A stretch of 15,051 bases of DNA from an uncultured Acetatifactor sp. (GTDB lineage Bacteria > Bacillota > Clostridia > Lachnospirales > Lachnospiraceae): assembly GCA_910586775.1 (NCBI GenBank), contig CAJUJN010000039.1, forward strand, positions 1-15,051, written 5' to 3'. Below the pieces are notes generated by a model. The model was not told the DNA's origin and ran no database searches. It saw only the letters and a program-made list of their open reading frames with translations. The position numbers and the translations under genes are program-made. Positions 6,974 through 15,041 of this stretch are shown piece after piece (positions within the stretch are counted from its first letter, which is position 1; the number at the start of each line of letters is the position of its first letter).

Positions 6974-9547
6974 GTGGAAAATAGGAATGTGACAGACCCG
7001 GTTGAACTGAAAAGTAATACCTGCACCGCCTGCGAAGAGGAGACGGTAAATGCCGAAAATGCGGCGGCCGTGAAGGAAGCGGAGGAGAAGCCTGTTTTTG
7101 ACAAAGAGCTTTTCAAGAGAAGTATCCTTTACAATGTAATGAATATGTTCCGCAAGAATCTGGAGGAGGCAACGCCTCAGCAGATCTTTCAGGCGGCATC
7201 TTATTCCATAAAGGACAGGGTGATCGGCAACTGGATGACCACCCAGGAGGCATATGACAAAGAAGACCCAAAGATGGTTTACTATATGTCCATGGAGTTC
7301 CTGATGGGACGTGCCCTGGGCAATAACATGATCAACCTGCAGGCTTACCAGGGCGCAAAGGAAGTTCTGGAGGAGCTGGGCGTGGATATCAACGTGCTTG
7401 AGGATCAGGAGCCGGATGCCGCTCTGGGCAACGGCGGCCTGGGACGTCTGGCAGCCTGTTTCCTGGATTCCCTGGCAACATTGGGGTATCCTGCTTACGG
7501 CTGCGGCATCCGCTACCGTTACGGTATGTTCAAACAGCAGATTGAGGACGGTTTCCAGATCGAGGTGCCGGACAACTGGCTGGCGGACGGCAATCCTTTT
7601 GAACTGCGCAGGCCCGAGTATGCCAAGGTGGTGAAATTCGGCGGTTACGTGTCCGTACACTGCGACGAGAACGGCAGGAATCATTTCGTACAGGAGGGTT
7701 ATCAGGCAGTGAGGGCCATTCCCTACGATCTTCCCATCGTGGGATACGGTAACGGCATTGTGAACACCCTGCGCATCTGGGATGCGGAGTCCATGGCTGG
7801 CTTCCGTCTGGACGCCTTTGACAAGGGTGACTACAGCAAGGCGGTTGAGCAGGAGAATCTGGCCAGAAACCTGGTAGACGTGCTCTATCCCAATGACAAC
7901 CATTACGCAGGCAAGGAGCTGCGCCTGAAACAGCAGTATTTCTTCATCTCCGCATCCGTACAGGAGGCAGTGGAGAAATATATGAGAAAACATGACGATA
8001 TTCACGGTTTCCCGGAGAAGGTGACCTTCCAGCTCAACGATACCCATCCCACGGTGGCCATCCCCGAGCTGATGCGCATCCTTCTGGATGATTATAATCT
8101 GGGCTGGGACGAGGCATGGGACATTACCACCAGGACCTGCGCTTACACCAACCATACCATCATGGCAGAAGCATTGGAGAAATGGCCCATCGACCTGTTC
8201 TCCCGGCTGCTTCCCAGGATTTACCAGATCGTGGAGGAGATCAACCGCAGATTTGTACAGCAGATCGAAGAGAAATATTCGCATATCTATAATGTAAATG
8301 TGGGAGAGAAGATCCGCAAGATGGCCATCCTGTATGACGGACAGGTGAAAATGGCCCATATGGCTATCGTGGCAGGCTATTCCGTCAACGGCGTGGCCAG
8401 ACTCCACACGGAGATCTTAAAGAGCGAGGAGCTGAAGGACTTCTACGAGATGTTCCCCGAGCGCTTCAACAACAAGACCAACGGCATCACCCAGAGACGT
8501 TTCCTGCTTCACGGGAATCCCCTTCTGGCAGAGTGGGTTACGAAGAATGTAGGCGACGGCTGGATCACGGATCTGCCCCAGATTGCAGGGCTGAAGAAGC
8601 TGGCGGAGGATAAGAAAGCCCAGAAGGAGTTCATGGAGATCAAGTACCAGAACAAGCTCCGCCTGGCAAAATATATCAAGGAGCACAATGGGCTGGAAGT
8701 GGATCCCAATTCCATCTTCGACGTGCAGGTGAAGCGTCTCCACGAGTACAAGAGACAGCTGATGAACATCCTTCATGTGATGTACCTGTACAATGAACTG
8801 AAAGCCAATCCGGGCATGGAGTTCTTCCCCAGAACCTTTATCTTCGGCGCAAAGGCGGCTGCAGGCTACCGCAATGCCAAGCTGACCATCAAGCTGATCA
8901 ATTCCGTTGCGGATGTGGTGAATAACGACGCATCCATCAAGGGTAAGATCAAGGTGGTATTTATCGAGAACTACAATGTGTCCAACGCGGAGATTATCTT
9001 CGCGGCGGCGGATGTGTCCGAGCAGATTTCCACGGCCAGCAAGGAGGCTTCCGGTACGGGCAACATGAAGTTCATGTTAAACGGCGCGCTGACTTTAGGC
9101 ACCATGGACGGCGCCAATGTGGAGATCGTGGAAGAGGTGGGAAGGGAGAATGCATTTATATTCGGGCTTTCTTCCAATGAGGTCATTCACTTTGAGAATA
9201 ACGGCGGTTATGATCCCATGCAGATATTCAATGCCGACGGGGACATCCATAAGGTAGTGGCCCAGCTGATCGACGGCACCTATTCCAAGGATAAGGAGCT
9301 GTTCCTTCCGCTGTACAATTCACTGCTGAACACCAAGTCCACTTCCAAGGCGGATATGTACTTCATCCTGAAGGATTTCAAGGCCTATGCGGAAGCGCAG
9401 AAGAAGGTGGAAGAGGCTTACAGAGATACTGCAGGCTGGGCAAAGAGCGCCATCCTGAACGTGGCCTGCTCCGGCAAGTTTACTTCCGACAGAACCATTC
9501 AGGAATATGTGGATGAGATCTGGCATCTGGATAAAGTGACTCTGTAA
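6974..9547 (+). CDS. glgP: Glycogen/maltodextrin phosphorylase (GT35)
   Basis: This PLP-dependent enzyme splits alpha-1,4-glucans with phosphate to give glucose-1-phosphate in the cytoplasm. Signatures are ALGNGGLGRLAACFLDS, GYGIRYRYG-like GCGIRYRYGMF, FQLNDTHPTVAIPELMRIL, TNGITQRRF from residue 502, KRLHEYKRQ, and the cofactor site EASGTGNMKFMLNGALTLG, where Lys699 should bind PLP. The length of 857 exceeds the usual 800-830. The excess is a polar N-terminal extension of about 40 residues with a Cys-x-x-Cys (TCTACEEE), ahead of the conserved KRSILYNVMNMFRKNLEEATPQQ-like start. The GTG start is supported by AAGGAG at 6961-6966, eight bases upstream; the next Met lies inside the conserved domain. 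It has its own promoter and no other glycogen genes nearby. Confidence 0.97.
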   Translation: MENRNVTDPVELKSNTCTACEEETVNAENAAAVKEAEEKPVFDKELFKRSILYNVMNMFRKNLEEATPQQIFQAASYSIKDRVIGNWMTTQEAYDKEDPKMVYYMSMEFLMGRALGNNMINLQAYQGAKEVLEELGVDINVLEDQEPDAALGNGGLGRLAACFLDSLATLGYPAYGCGIRYRYGMFKQQIEDGFQIEVPDNWLADGNPFELRRPEYAKVVKFGGYVSVHCDENGRNHFVQEGYQAVRAIPYDLPIVGYGNGIVNTLRIWDAESMAGFRLDAFDKGDYSKAVEQENLARNLVDVLYPNDNHYAGKELRLKQQYFFISASVQEAVEKYMRKHDDIHGFPEKVTFQLNDTHPTVAIPELMRILLDDYNLGWDEAWDITTRTCAYTNHTIMAEALEKWPIDLFSRLLPRIYQIVEEINRRFVQQIEEKYSHIYNVNVGEKIRKMAILYDGQVKMAHMAIVAGYSVNGVARLHTEILKSEELKDFYEMFPERFNNKTNGITQRRFLLHGNPLLAEWVTKNVGDGWITDLPQIAGLKKLAEDKKAQKEFMEIKYQNKLRLAKYIKEHNGLEVDPNSIFDVQVKRLHEYKRQLMNILHVMYLYNELKANPGMEFFPRTFIFGAKAAAGYRNAKLTIKLINSVADVVNNDASIKGKIKVVFIENYNVSNAEIIFAAADVSEQISTASKEASGTGNMKFMLNGALTLGTMDGANVEIVEEVGRENAFIFGLSSNEVIHFENNGGYDPMQIFNADGDIHKVVAQLIDGTYSKDKELFLPLYNSLLNTKSTSKADMYFILKDFKAYAEAQKKVEEAYRDTAGWAKSAILNVACSGKFTSDRTIQEYVDEIWHLDKVTL

Positions 9548-9674
9548 GGAAATAGAAAGCAGCGCCAAAAGAGCCTGATAGTTGGCAGAGCGGTTTCCTC
9601 GGAGATTTCAGGCGAAGGAAATTGCAGAGTACTGTGTGCGGCGGAGAAAATGTCTCTGCGCCATGGAGAAAGTG

Positions 9675-10784
9675 ATGGATTTAATAAAGGAGAAATCTGT
9701 GCGAGGGCGTGCATTATGGCACGCCTTTGCCATAATTACAGTTTTGGCGGTTGGAATGGCCGGCTGCGGGGAAACCGCAGCCAGGGATAGCGCTTTGGAA
9801 GAAGATGGCAGCATGGCGGAATTCGGTGTGGGGGACGGCAGTGTGGCGGAATCTGGTGTGGGGGACGGCAGTGTGGCGGAGGCCGGTACCGGAAACGGTG
9901 CAGATACCGGTGACAGAAACTGGGAGAAGCATATTACAGAGGAGACGGTTCGGCTGCCGGGAGTGGAAGGAGAATACAGTCTGCTCTTCCTGACGGATAC
10001 CCATGTCATCATCCGGGATGAAAATGCATCGGAAGCGGCAGCGGAGAACGAAGCTGCCAGGTACCCTAGGTTTGTAAATGAGGAGGGCGTTTTTTCCGCG
10101 GAACAGTTTCCGGAATGGATCCGATATGCCAATGAAACCAAAGTGGACGCGGTATTGCTGGGCGGAGATATTATCGACACGCCTTCCGGGGCGAATCTGC
10201 AATGGCTGAAGGAGCAGCTTGCGCAGTTGGATATGCCATATCTTTATGTCAATGGCAACCATGACTGGACATATCCGTGGGAATATATGACAGACACGGG
10301 GCGGGAAACTTATCTGCCGCTTCTGGAGCCCTTTATGAATGGAAATACGGCGATACAGAAACTTGATTTCGGCGAATTTACAGTGGTGGGCATAGATGAC
10401 AGTTCTGGTCAGGTAGACAGCGCGGCTCTGCCGGAGTATGAGAAAGTCCTGGAAGAGAACCGCGGGGCGGCTCTCCGCCCTGTAATTGTGATGGCACATG
10501 TGCCTTTTATCACCCAGTCTGTGCTGACAAAGGCGAAAGAAGCCTGGGATAGCCCTGTGGTAATCGGCGCCGGTAATTACGGAGGGATTTATCCCAACGA
10601 GGATTCGGAGCGGTTCATGGCACTGACCACAGCGGAGGGCAGCCCTGTGGAACTGGTCCTTGCCGGACATGTACACTTTTATGACAGAGATGCCATTGAA
10701 GGAGAGAAGGATGTGCTGCAGTTAGTGGGCGGCGCCGGATTTCAGGGAGACGCAATATTGATTCATATTACAGGAAGCAAATAA
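9675..10784 (+). CDS. Secreted lipoprotein metallophosphoesterase
   Basis: A 369-residue calcineurin-like phosphoesterase probably tethered outside the membrane. Residues 1-31 form a lipoprotein signal: basic KEKSVRGR, hydrophobic core, then GMAGC with Cys31 as the likely lipidation site. Next is an acidic linker of 10-residue repeats (GDGSVAES-type, about residues 44-73). The catalytic domain has all five metal motifs: D108-T-H110, G-D165 (GGDIID), N195-H-D (GNHD), H275 (AHVPF) and G-H332-V-H334. The substrate is not evident. I prefer ATG 9675 because GGAG at 9665-9668 lies six bases upstream and the signal peptide then starts correctly. ATG 9663, or the open frame back to 9582, would put extra residues before the signal. 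No promoter was recognised. Confidence 0.9.
   Translation: MDLIKEKSVRGRALWHAFAIITVLAVGMAGCGETAARDSALEEDGSMAEFGVGDGSVAESGVGDGSVAEAGTGNGADTGDRNWEKHITEETVRLPGVEGEYSLLFLTDTHVIIRDENASEAAAENEAARYPRFVNEEGVFSAEQFPEWIRYANETKVDAVLLGGDIIDTPSGANLQWLKEQLAQLDMPYLYVNGNHDWTYPWEYMTDTGRETYLPLLEPFMNGNTAIQKLDFGEFTVVGIDDSSGQVDSAALPEYEKVLEENRGAALRPVIVMAHVPFITQSVLTKAKEAWDSPVVIGAGNYGGIYPNEDSERFMALTTAEGSPVELVLAGHVHFYDRDAIEGEKDVLQLVGGAGFQGDAILIHITGSK
9804..9893 (+). repeat. Three tandem 30-bp units in the lipoprotein linker
   Basis: Units begin at 9804, 9834 and 9864, each GA(T/C)GGCAG(C/T)(A/G)TGGCGGA followed by a variable part. Units 1 and 2 are nearly identical; unit 3 diverges at its end. They encode ten-residue repeats between the lipid anchor and the catalytic domain. 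The unit is in frame, so copy changes would alter linker length without breaking the gene. Confidence 0.85.
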
Positions 10785-10796
10785 AGCTTCCTATAA

Positions 10797-10940
10797 TCGA
10801 ATGCGGCGCAAAGGGCACACCTTTTATCGGAAGCGAAGGGATTGATTCCGATAAGGTATTATGGGGACGGAGTGATGGCAGAACAAAGGAACGGGAAAGG
10901 ATGCGCTCACGAGTATATGGATGCGATTGAGGAGCTATAA
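10797..10940 (+). pseudogene. Possible frameshifted gene remnant upstream of the GNAT gene
   Basis: Two frames here look protein-like in complementary parts. From 10793, one reads IIECGAKGTPFIGSEGIDSD then KVLWG. The frame ending at TAA 10938-10940 closes with GKGCAHEYMDAIEEL and stops directly before the next ATG. A single frameshift near 10862-10890 would join them into one C-terminal fragment. The region also holds an inverted repeat, TATCGGAA at 10825-10832 with TTCCGATA at 10846-10853. I do not recognise the family; chance remains possible. Confidence 0.28.
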
Positions 10941-11423
10941 ATGATTAGGAAAGCCGATATAGAGGATCTTTCCCGGATAGCTGAGATTATTGTATTTGGG
11001 AAAAGAGTTGCATACAGGCATATATTTGAAGATGATTATGGGTCATTTCATAAACTGCAGGTTGTCGATTTGTATGAAGAGTATAAAAGTAATCTGAACG
11101 TTTTAGAGGGAATGCTGCTGTATGATGATGGAATTGTGAAGGGCGTAATAAACGGACGGCCCAAAGAAAGCCGGATCATGGAGATTACGGACTTCTATGT
11201 GGAACCTTTTTTTGTGGGACAGGGAATAGGAACTCTTCTGATGAAACATATGATTCAGCAAATTAAGGAAAAAGGTTATCGGAAAATAATATTATGGGTT
11301 ATAAAAGATAATGCGGGAGCCAGAAAGTTCTATGAGATGAATGGATTTGCCAATAGTGGAGAAACGCGCATAATACAAGGCACCGCGAAAGAAGATTGCT
11401 GTTATGAATATGTTTTTGAATAA
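10941..11423 (+). CDS. GNAT-family N-acetyltransferase
   Basis: A 160-residue single-domain acetyltransferase of the GNAT fold, which moves an acetyl group from acetyl-CoA to an amine. The start MIRKADIEDLSRIAEIIVFG is the usual beta1-alpha1. Motif A is DFYVEPFFVGQGIGTLLMKH, with the acetyl-CoA pyrophosphate loop Q94-G-I-G97. Motif B is GARKFYEMNGF. The substrate is unknown; relatives include ribosomal-protein and small-molecule acetylases. The ATG follows GAGGAG at 10928-10933 and begins right after the TAA that ends the preceding open frame. The gene is noticeably more AT-rich than its neighbours, which may point to separate acquisition. Confidence 0.93.
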   Translation: MIRKADIEDLSRIAEIIVFGKRVAYRHIFEDDYGSFHKLQVVDLYEEYKSNLNVLEGMLLYDDGIVKGVINGRPKESRIMEITDFYVEPFFVGQGIGTLLMKHMIQQIKEKGYRKIILWVIKDNAGARKFYEMNGFANSGETRIIQGTAKEDCCYEYVFE

Positions 11424-11500
11424 TGGGATAATATGCGGCGGCAGCTATCGGCTTATCGGGCAAAATGAAAAAAGAACGAAATAAGAAAGGAATTTAGTAT

Positions 11501-13792
11501 ATGGTAGAGTTCATGCAAAACGGCGCATATCTGGTAAACGGCAGAGAAATCATAGCCGACACACCGGAAGCGCAACAGGCCATTTTGAGTAAAACAGGAA
11601 AAGAGGTCACGAAAGAAGAAGCGTCAAAGCAGACAATTTGTTACGGAATACTGGAGAGCCACAATACCTCCGGCAATATGGAGAAGCTGAAAATCAGATT
11701 TGACAAGCTGACCAGCCACGACATCACTTTCGTAGGGATCATACAGACGGCAAGGGCATCCGGGTTGCAGAAGTTCCCCATGCCCTACGTGCTCACCAAC
11801 TGCCACAATTCTCTGTGCGCGGTGGGCGGCACCATCAATGAGGACGATCACATGTTCGGACTTTCCTGCGCCAAGAAATATGGCGGAGTCTATGTGCCTC
11901 CGCATCAGGCGGTAATCCACCAATACGCCAGGGAGATGCTGGCAGGCGGCGGGCTGATGATCCTGGGTTCCGATTCCCATACCCGCTACGGCGCGCTGGG
12001 CACCATGGCAGTGGGCGAGGGCGGGCCGGAGCTTGTAAAGCAGCTGCTGAACCAGACCTATGATATCAACAGGCCTCAGGTGGTGGGTGTGTACCTTACG
12101 GGCGCTCCGGTGAAGGGCGTAGGTCCCCAGGACGTGGCTCTGGCCATCATCGGCGCCGTGTTCCGGAACGGCTATGTGAAAAATAAGGTGATGGAATTCG
12201 TAGGTCCCGGCGTGGCTTCTTTGAGCGCTGATTTCCGGATCGGCATTGATGTGATGACTACTGAGACTACATGTCTGTCGTCAATTTGGGAGACGGATAA
12301 GGAGATTGAGGAATTTTATGAGATTCACGGACGTAAGGCAGATTATAAAGAACTTGCGCCCGGTGAAGTGGCATACTATGACGGCATGATCACGGTGGAT
12401 CTGTCCAAGGTGCGTCCCATGATCGCCATGCCATTCCATCCCAGCAATACATATACCATCGAAGAACTGAACGCCAATCTGATGGATATTCTGGATGAGA
12501 CCGAGAAGCGTGCGGAAGTCAGCCTGGACGGAGCAGTGGAATTCCGTTTGAAGGACAAGGTTAGAAACGGAAAATTTATGGTAGACCAGGGAATCATTGC
12601 GGGCTGTGCAGGCGGCGGCTTTGAAAATATCTGTGCCGCGGCGGACATTCTGAAAGGAGCGTCCATCGGATTTGACGGTTTTACGTTAAGCGTGTATCCG
12701 GCTTCCATGCCAGTATACATGGAACTGGTGAGAAACGGCTGTGCGGCTGCCATCATGGAGACAGGCGCCGTCATGAAGACAGCCTTCTGCGGCCCCTGCT
12801 TCGGTGCGGGCGATACCCCGGCAAACAATGCTTTCAGCATCCGCCACTCAACCAGGAACTTCCCCAACCGTGAGGGCAGCAAGCTTCAGAACGGTCAGAT
12901 TTCTTCTGTTGCGCTGATGGATGCCCGTTCCATTGCGGCTACGGCAGCCAGCCAGGGTGCACTGACACCGGCCACGGATTTCGACGGGGAGATCGGAAAA
13001 TATAAGTATCATTTTGACAGCAAAATTTATGCAAACCGTATCTTTGACTCCAGGGGCGTAGCTGACCCGGATGTGGAGATTCAGCTTGGGCCCAATATCA
13101 GGGACTGGCCGGAGATGGGCGCATTGCCGGAGAACCTGCTCCTCCAGGTAGTCAGCGAGATTCATGACCCTGTTACCACTACCGACGAGCTGATTCCTTC
13201 CGGCGAGACATCTTCCTACCGCTCCAATCCGCTGGGGCTGGCGGAGTTCACCTTAAGCCGCAAGGACCCCAACTATGTGGCAAGGGCGAAGGAAATACAG
13301 AAAGCAGAGAAGGCGCGTATGGCCGGGGAACACCCCTGTCAGGTACTTCCCGTGCTGAAGGAGCTGATGGGTGTCATCAAACAGGAATACCCTGAGGCCA
13401 ACCATTCCAATACCGGATTCGGCTCCACTATTTTCGCCGTGAAGCCCGGCGACGGATCTGCCCGCGAACAGGCGGCCTCCTGCCAGAAGGTGCTCGGCGG
13501 ATGGGCAAATGTCGCAAATGAATATGCGACAAAGCGTTACCGCTCCAACCTGATCAACTGGGGGATGCTGCCCTTCCTGATCGAAGAGGGCAGGCTGCCG
13601 TTTAAGAATCTGGATTACATTTTCATTCCCGGCATACAGAAGGCTGTGGAGGAGAAGACGGATGTAATTACGGCTTATGTGGTGGAAAAGGATGGGCTGC
13701 AGGCCTTTGAACTGCGCCTGGGCGAGCTGACCGACGAGGAGAGGCAGATTATCCTGAAGGGCTGTCTGATTAATTATAATCGTGTGGGCTGA
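11501..13792 (+). CDS. Aconitase-superfamily hydratase (YbhJ-like)
   Basis: A 763-residue member of the aconitase/homoaconitase superfamily, predicted to be a cytoplasmic [4Fe-4S] hydro-lyase. The cluster ligands are visible as Cys369 in IIAGCAGGGFENI and Cys430/Cys433 in AFCGPCFGAGD, at the places of the three aconitase cysteines. DSHT at 158-161 in LGSDSHTRYGALGTMAVGEGG matches the substrate and dehydration region. The C-terminal swivel domain has GDGSAREQAA (SARE at 653-656, for aconitase SSRE) and RSNLINWGMLPF. The length and divergent motifs fit the poorly characterised YbhJ-type group better than classical AcnA or AcnB; that is from memory of the family. No citrate-cycle or leucine genes adjoin, so the substrate is open. 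RBS AAAGGA lies at 11486-11491. Confidence 0.9.
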   Translation: MVEFMQNGAYLVNGREIIADTPEAQQAILSKTGKEVTKEEASKQTICYGILESHNTSGNMEKLKIRFDKLTSHDITFVGIIQTARASGLQKFPMPYVLTNCHNSLCAVGGTINEDDHMFGLSCAKKYGGVYVPPHQAVIHQYAREMLAGGGLMILGSDSHTRYGALGTMAVGEGGPELVKQLLNQTYDINRPQVVGVYLTGAPVKGVGPQDVALAIIGAVFRNGYVKNKVMEFVGPGVASLSADFRIGIDVMTTETTCLSSIWETDKEIEEFYEIHGRKADYKELAPGEVAYYDGMITVDLSKVRPMIAMPFHPSNTYTIEELNANLMDILDETEKRAEVSLDGAVEFRLKDKVRNGKFMVDQGIIAGCAGGGFENICAAADILKGASIGFDGFTLSVYPASMPVYMELVRNGCAAAIMETGAVMKTAFCGPCFGAGDTPANNAFSIRHSTRNFPNREGSKLQNGQISSVALMDARSIAATAASQGALTPATDFDGEIGKYKYHFDSKIYANRIFDSRGVADPDVEIQLGPNIRDWPEMGALPENLLLQVVSEIHDPVTTTDELIPSGETSSYRSNPLGLAEFTLSRKDPNYVARAKEIQKAEKARMAGEHPCQVLPVLKELMGVIKQEYPEANHSNTGFGSTIFAVKPGDGSAREQAASCQKVLGGWANVANEYATKRYRSNLINWGMLPFLIEEGRLPFKNLDYIFIPGIQKAVEEKTDVITAYVVEKDGLQAFELRLGELTDEERQIILKGCLINYNRVG

Positions 13793-13851
13793 ACGTAAAA
13801 TAGGCTTCCGGGATGTTATTCACGCAGCGAGGTACCGGTTAATTATCCGAC

Positions 13852-13885
13852 AAAAAAGCTGAAATCGAAAGATTTCGGCTTTTTG
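13852..13885 (+). terminator. Intrinsic terminator after the aconitase-like gene
   Basis: GCTGAAATC at 13858-13866 pairs with GATTTCGGC at 13871-13879 around a GAAA tetraloop and is followed by TTTTTG. A run of A residues precedes the stem, so it could also work on the other strand. Confidence 0.9.
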
Positions 13886-13895
13886 CCTTATAGGA

Positions 13896-14093
13896 AAGTC
13901 CGCCGCCAGATTGCAGCAGTACGGCATGGAGGAACTGAAGCGCCGGGGATTTAAGAGTGCTCATTTCCTTGTGTGAAAAAACAACATAAAAGCCATTCGT
14001 TCTTATGATAAGTTAAACTTCGAAGTGGTGGGGGAATGCCGCCTGTTTGGAGAAGGCTGGTGGTGTTATGAAAAGGCGTTCACCTCAGAATAA
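13896..14093 (+). pseudogene. Decayed 3' end of a GNAT acetyltransferase gene
   Basis: The frame reads LQQYGMEELKRRGFKSAHFL-V, then an in-frame TGA at 13974-13976, then KNNIKAIRSYDKLNFEVVGE and CRLFGEGWWCYEKAFTSE, ending at TAA 14091-14093. The pattern of helix, strand, N-N-x-K-A-I-x-x-Y-x-K-L-x-F and closing strands is the C-terminal half of a GNAT domain. The N-terminal half, including the acetyl-CoA loop, is missing: the fragment begins right behind the aconitase-gene terminator. Loss of the front plus a stop inside the rest makes it a pseudogene. It is different in sequence from the intact GNAT at 10941. Confidence 0.78.
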
Positions 14094-14162
14094 ACAGCAC
14101 AAAAAGTGATAAAACGGTGATCAAAAACATCAAAACAGTGCTATAAAATTCAGAAGTTTTAG

Positions 14163-14191
14163 TTGCACAAGAAACATTTACTGGTTATAAT
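14163..14191 (+). promoter_or_regulatory. Promoter of the SseB-domain gene
   Basis: A perfect TATAAT lies at 14186-14191. The best -35 at 17-bp spacing is TTGCAC (14163-14168), which keeps only the TTG. Transcription would begin near 14198, leaving a leader of about 90 nt. Confidence 0.65.
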
Positions 14192-14230
14192 AGAGAAGCG
14201 GTGAAATTATTATATGTTTGAATAAAGTAA

Positions 14231-14259
14231 CTGTCCGGACCCGGACCCAGGTGGGACAG
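14231..14259 (+). other. Hairpin in the SseB-gene 5' leader
   Basis: CTGTCC at 14231-14236 pairs with GGACAG at 14254-14259, with further CC/GG pairing inside a C-rich loop holding two GGACCC-like repeats. It ends 17 nt before the ribosome binding site. It may stabilise the message or bind a factor; no known riboswitch was recognised. Confidence 0.45.
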
Positions 14260-14288
14260 ATGCGGGATTATAAACGAGGAGGAACATT

Positions 14289-14822
14289 ATGGAATTCAAT
14301 AAATCAGTATCCAATCCCATGCTCATGGGTGCCATCGAGTTGATGAAAGCTGAAGACACACCGGAGCATCGCAATATGTTTGTGGGGGAGTTGGCAAAAG
14401 CAAGCTTTCTCTCTCCGGCAATCGTAGACCCGGCGCCCACAGAGGGGCCTGAGGGAAACCTTGTCATCGCTCCCGGCAGCAAAGTGCAGTTCCCCATGCT
14501 GACAGGGGCAGAGGGAATGCGGTTTTTTATGGCATTTACGGATATGGCGGAGTATGAGAAATGGCAGGAGAAGAATCCGGAGCAGAGATTGCCGTACTTT
14601 GCGCTGAAGATTGAAGACTATGCAGGAATCGTGCTCCGCAAGGATGCGAAGGGAAATATCTGTCCTGCGCTGGGGATTGTAGTGAATCCCTTCGGGGCAA
14701 ATATCGTGGTACCCAGGGAGATGCTGGCAGGCATGATGTCTGCCAAAGCGGCCCAGGCGAAGCAGGCAATAGCGCGCCAGGCGGCAGAAAACAAGGTGGC
14801 ACAGTTTAAACCTTCCAAATAA
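14289..14822 (+). CDS. SseB N-terminal-domain protein
   Basis: A 177-residue soluble protein matching the SseB N-terminal domain family, which in Firmicutes is usually a stand-alone cytosolic protein of unknown job. Recognisable parts are an N-terminal helix (NPMLMGAIELMK), LAKASFLSPAIVDP, a central FFMAFTDMAEYEKWQ, and the family-typical VNPFGANIVVPREML at residues 132-146. The end (AAQAKQAIARQAAENKVAQF) is a charged helix. There is no signal peptide or membrane segment. The start is clear: GAGGAGG lies just upstream of ATG 14289. It has its own promoter and stands alone. The family name comes from enterobacterial SseB, but no secretion system is present here, so that function should not be transferred. 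Confidence 0.88.
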   Translation: MEFNKSVSNPMLMGAIELMKAEDTPEHRNMFVGELAKASFLSPAIVDPAPTEGPEGNLVIAPGSKVQFPMLTGAEGMRFFMAFTDMAEYEKWQEKNPEQRLPYFALKIEDYAGIVLRKDAKGNICPALGIVVNPFGANIVVPREMLAGMMSAKAAQAKQAIARQAAENKVAQFKPSK

Positions 14823-14858
14823 TGGAGTATCTACTAAATTAAATTATTTTTGTGTCGA

Positions 14859-14975
14859 TATAATTAATACAGGAGAGCAGTTCGGCCGACTGTTGCCGAG
14901 TACAGAGTATATATATGGACATCACGGATGGTATTTATGCAGGAAAAGGACTTTCCTGCTGAATGCCATTTTTTT
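14859..14975 (+). ncRNA. Possible short RNA or 3' UTR ending in a terminator
   Basis: A perfect TATAAT at 14859-14864 has no good -35 at the normal distance. Downstream, TTCGGC can pair with GCCGAG (6 bp, about 14881-14900), then comes the strong terminator at 14928-14975. A transcript of about 105 nt would result. GGAGAGC followed by GCCGAG faintly recalls a glycine aptamer, but the rest of that motif is missing. It may simply be the 3' UTR of the SseB gene. Confidence 0.3.
14928..14975 (+). terminator. Very strong intrinsic terminator
   Basis: The arm from 14928 (ATGGTATTTATGCAGGAAA) pairs with 14952-14969 over about 18 bp with one bulge and one G-U pair, a 5-nt loop, then seven T residues. 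It ends transcription from the SseB gene and any transcript starting near 14871. Confidence 0.92.
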
Positions 14976-15035
14976 ATACCGCAATGCGGTGCAGGTGCAG
15001 ACGGATATTAAAGAATCTGACAGTTTCCAAAGAAC

Positions 15036-15041
15036 TTGACA
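15036..15041 (+). promoter_or_regulatory. -35 element of a promoter cut by the window end
   Basis: TTGACA is perfect consensus, placed after a strong terminator and at the edge of the window. The -10 would lie outside, so the call is tentative. Confidence 0.35.

Noticed and set aside
6857..8407. 516-codon open frame on the minus strand opposite glgP
   Set aside because: It lies wholly antisense to the strongly conserved phosphorylase, its translation is rich in His, Leu and Val as expected from reversed codons, and it shows no domain.
10773..10791. GGAAGC/GCTTCC hairpin over the phosphoesterase stop codon
   Set aside because: Only 6 bp and not followed by a T-run, so it is not supported as a terminator.
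14870..14905. Resemblance to a glycine riboswitch (GGAGAGC, GCCGAG)
   Set aside because: The second half of the aptamer core, including the conserved CAGG and GGAC parts, is missing, and no glycine gene is seen.
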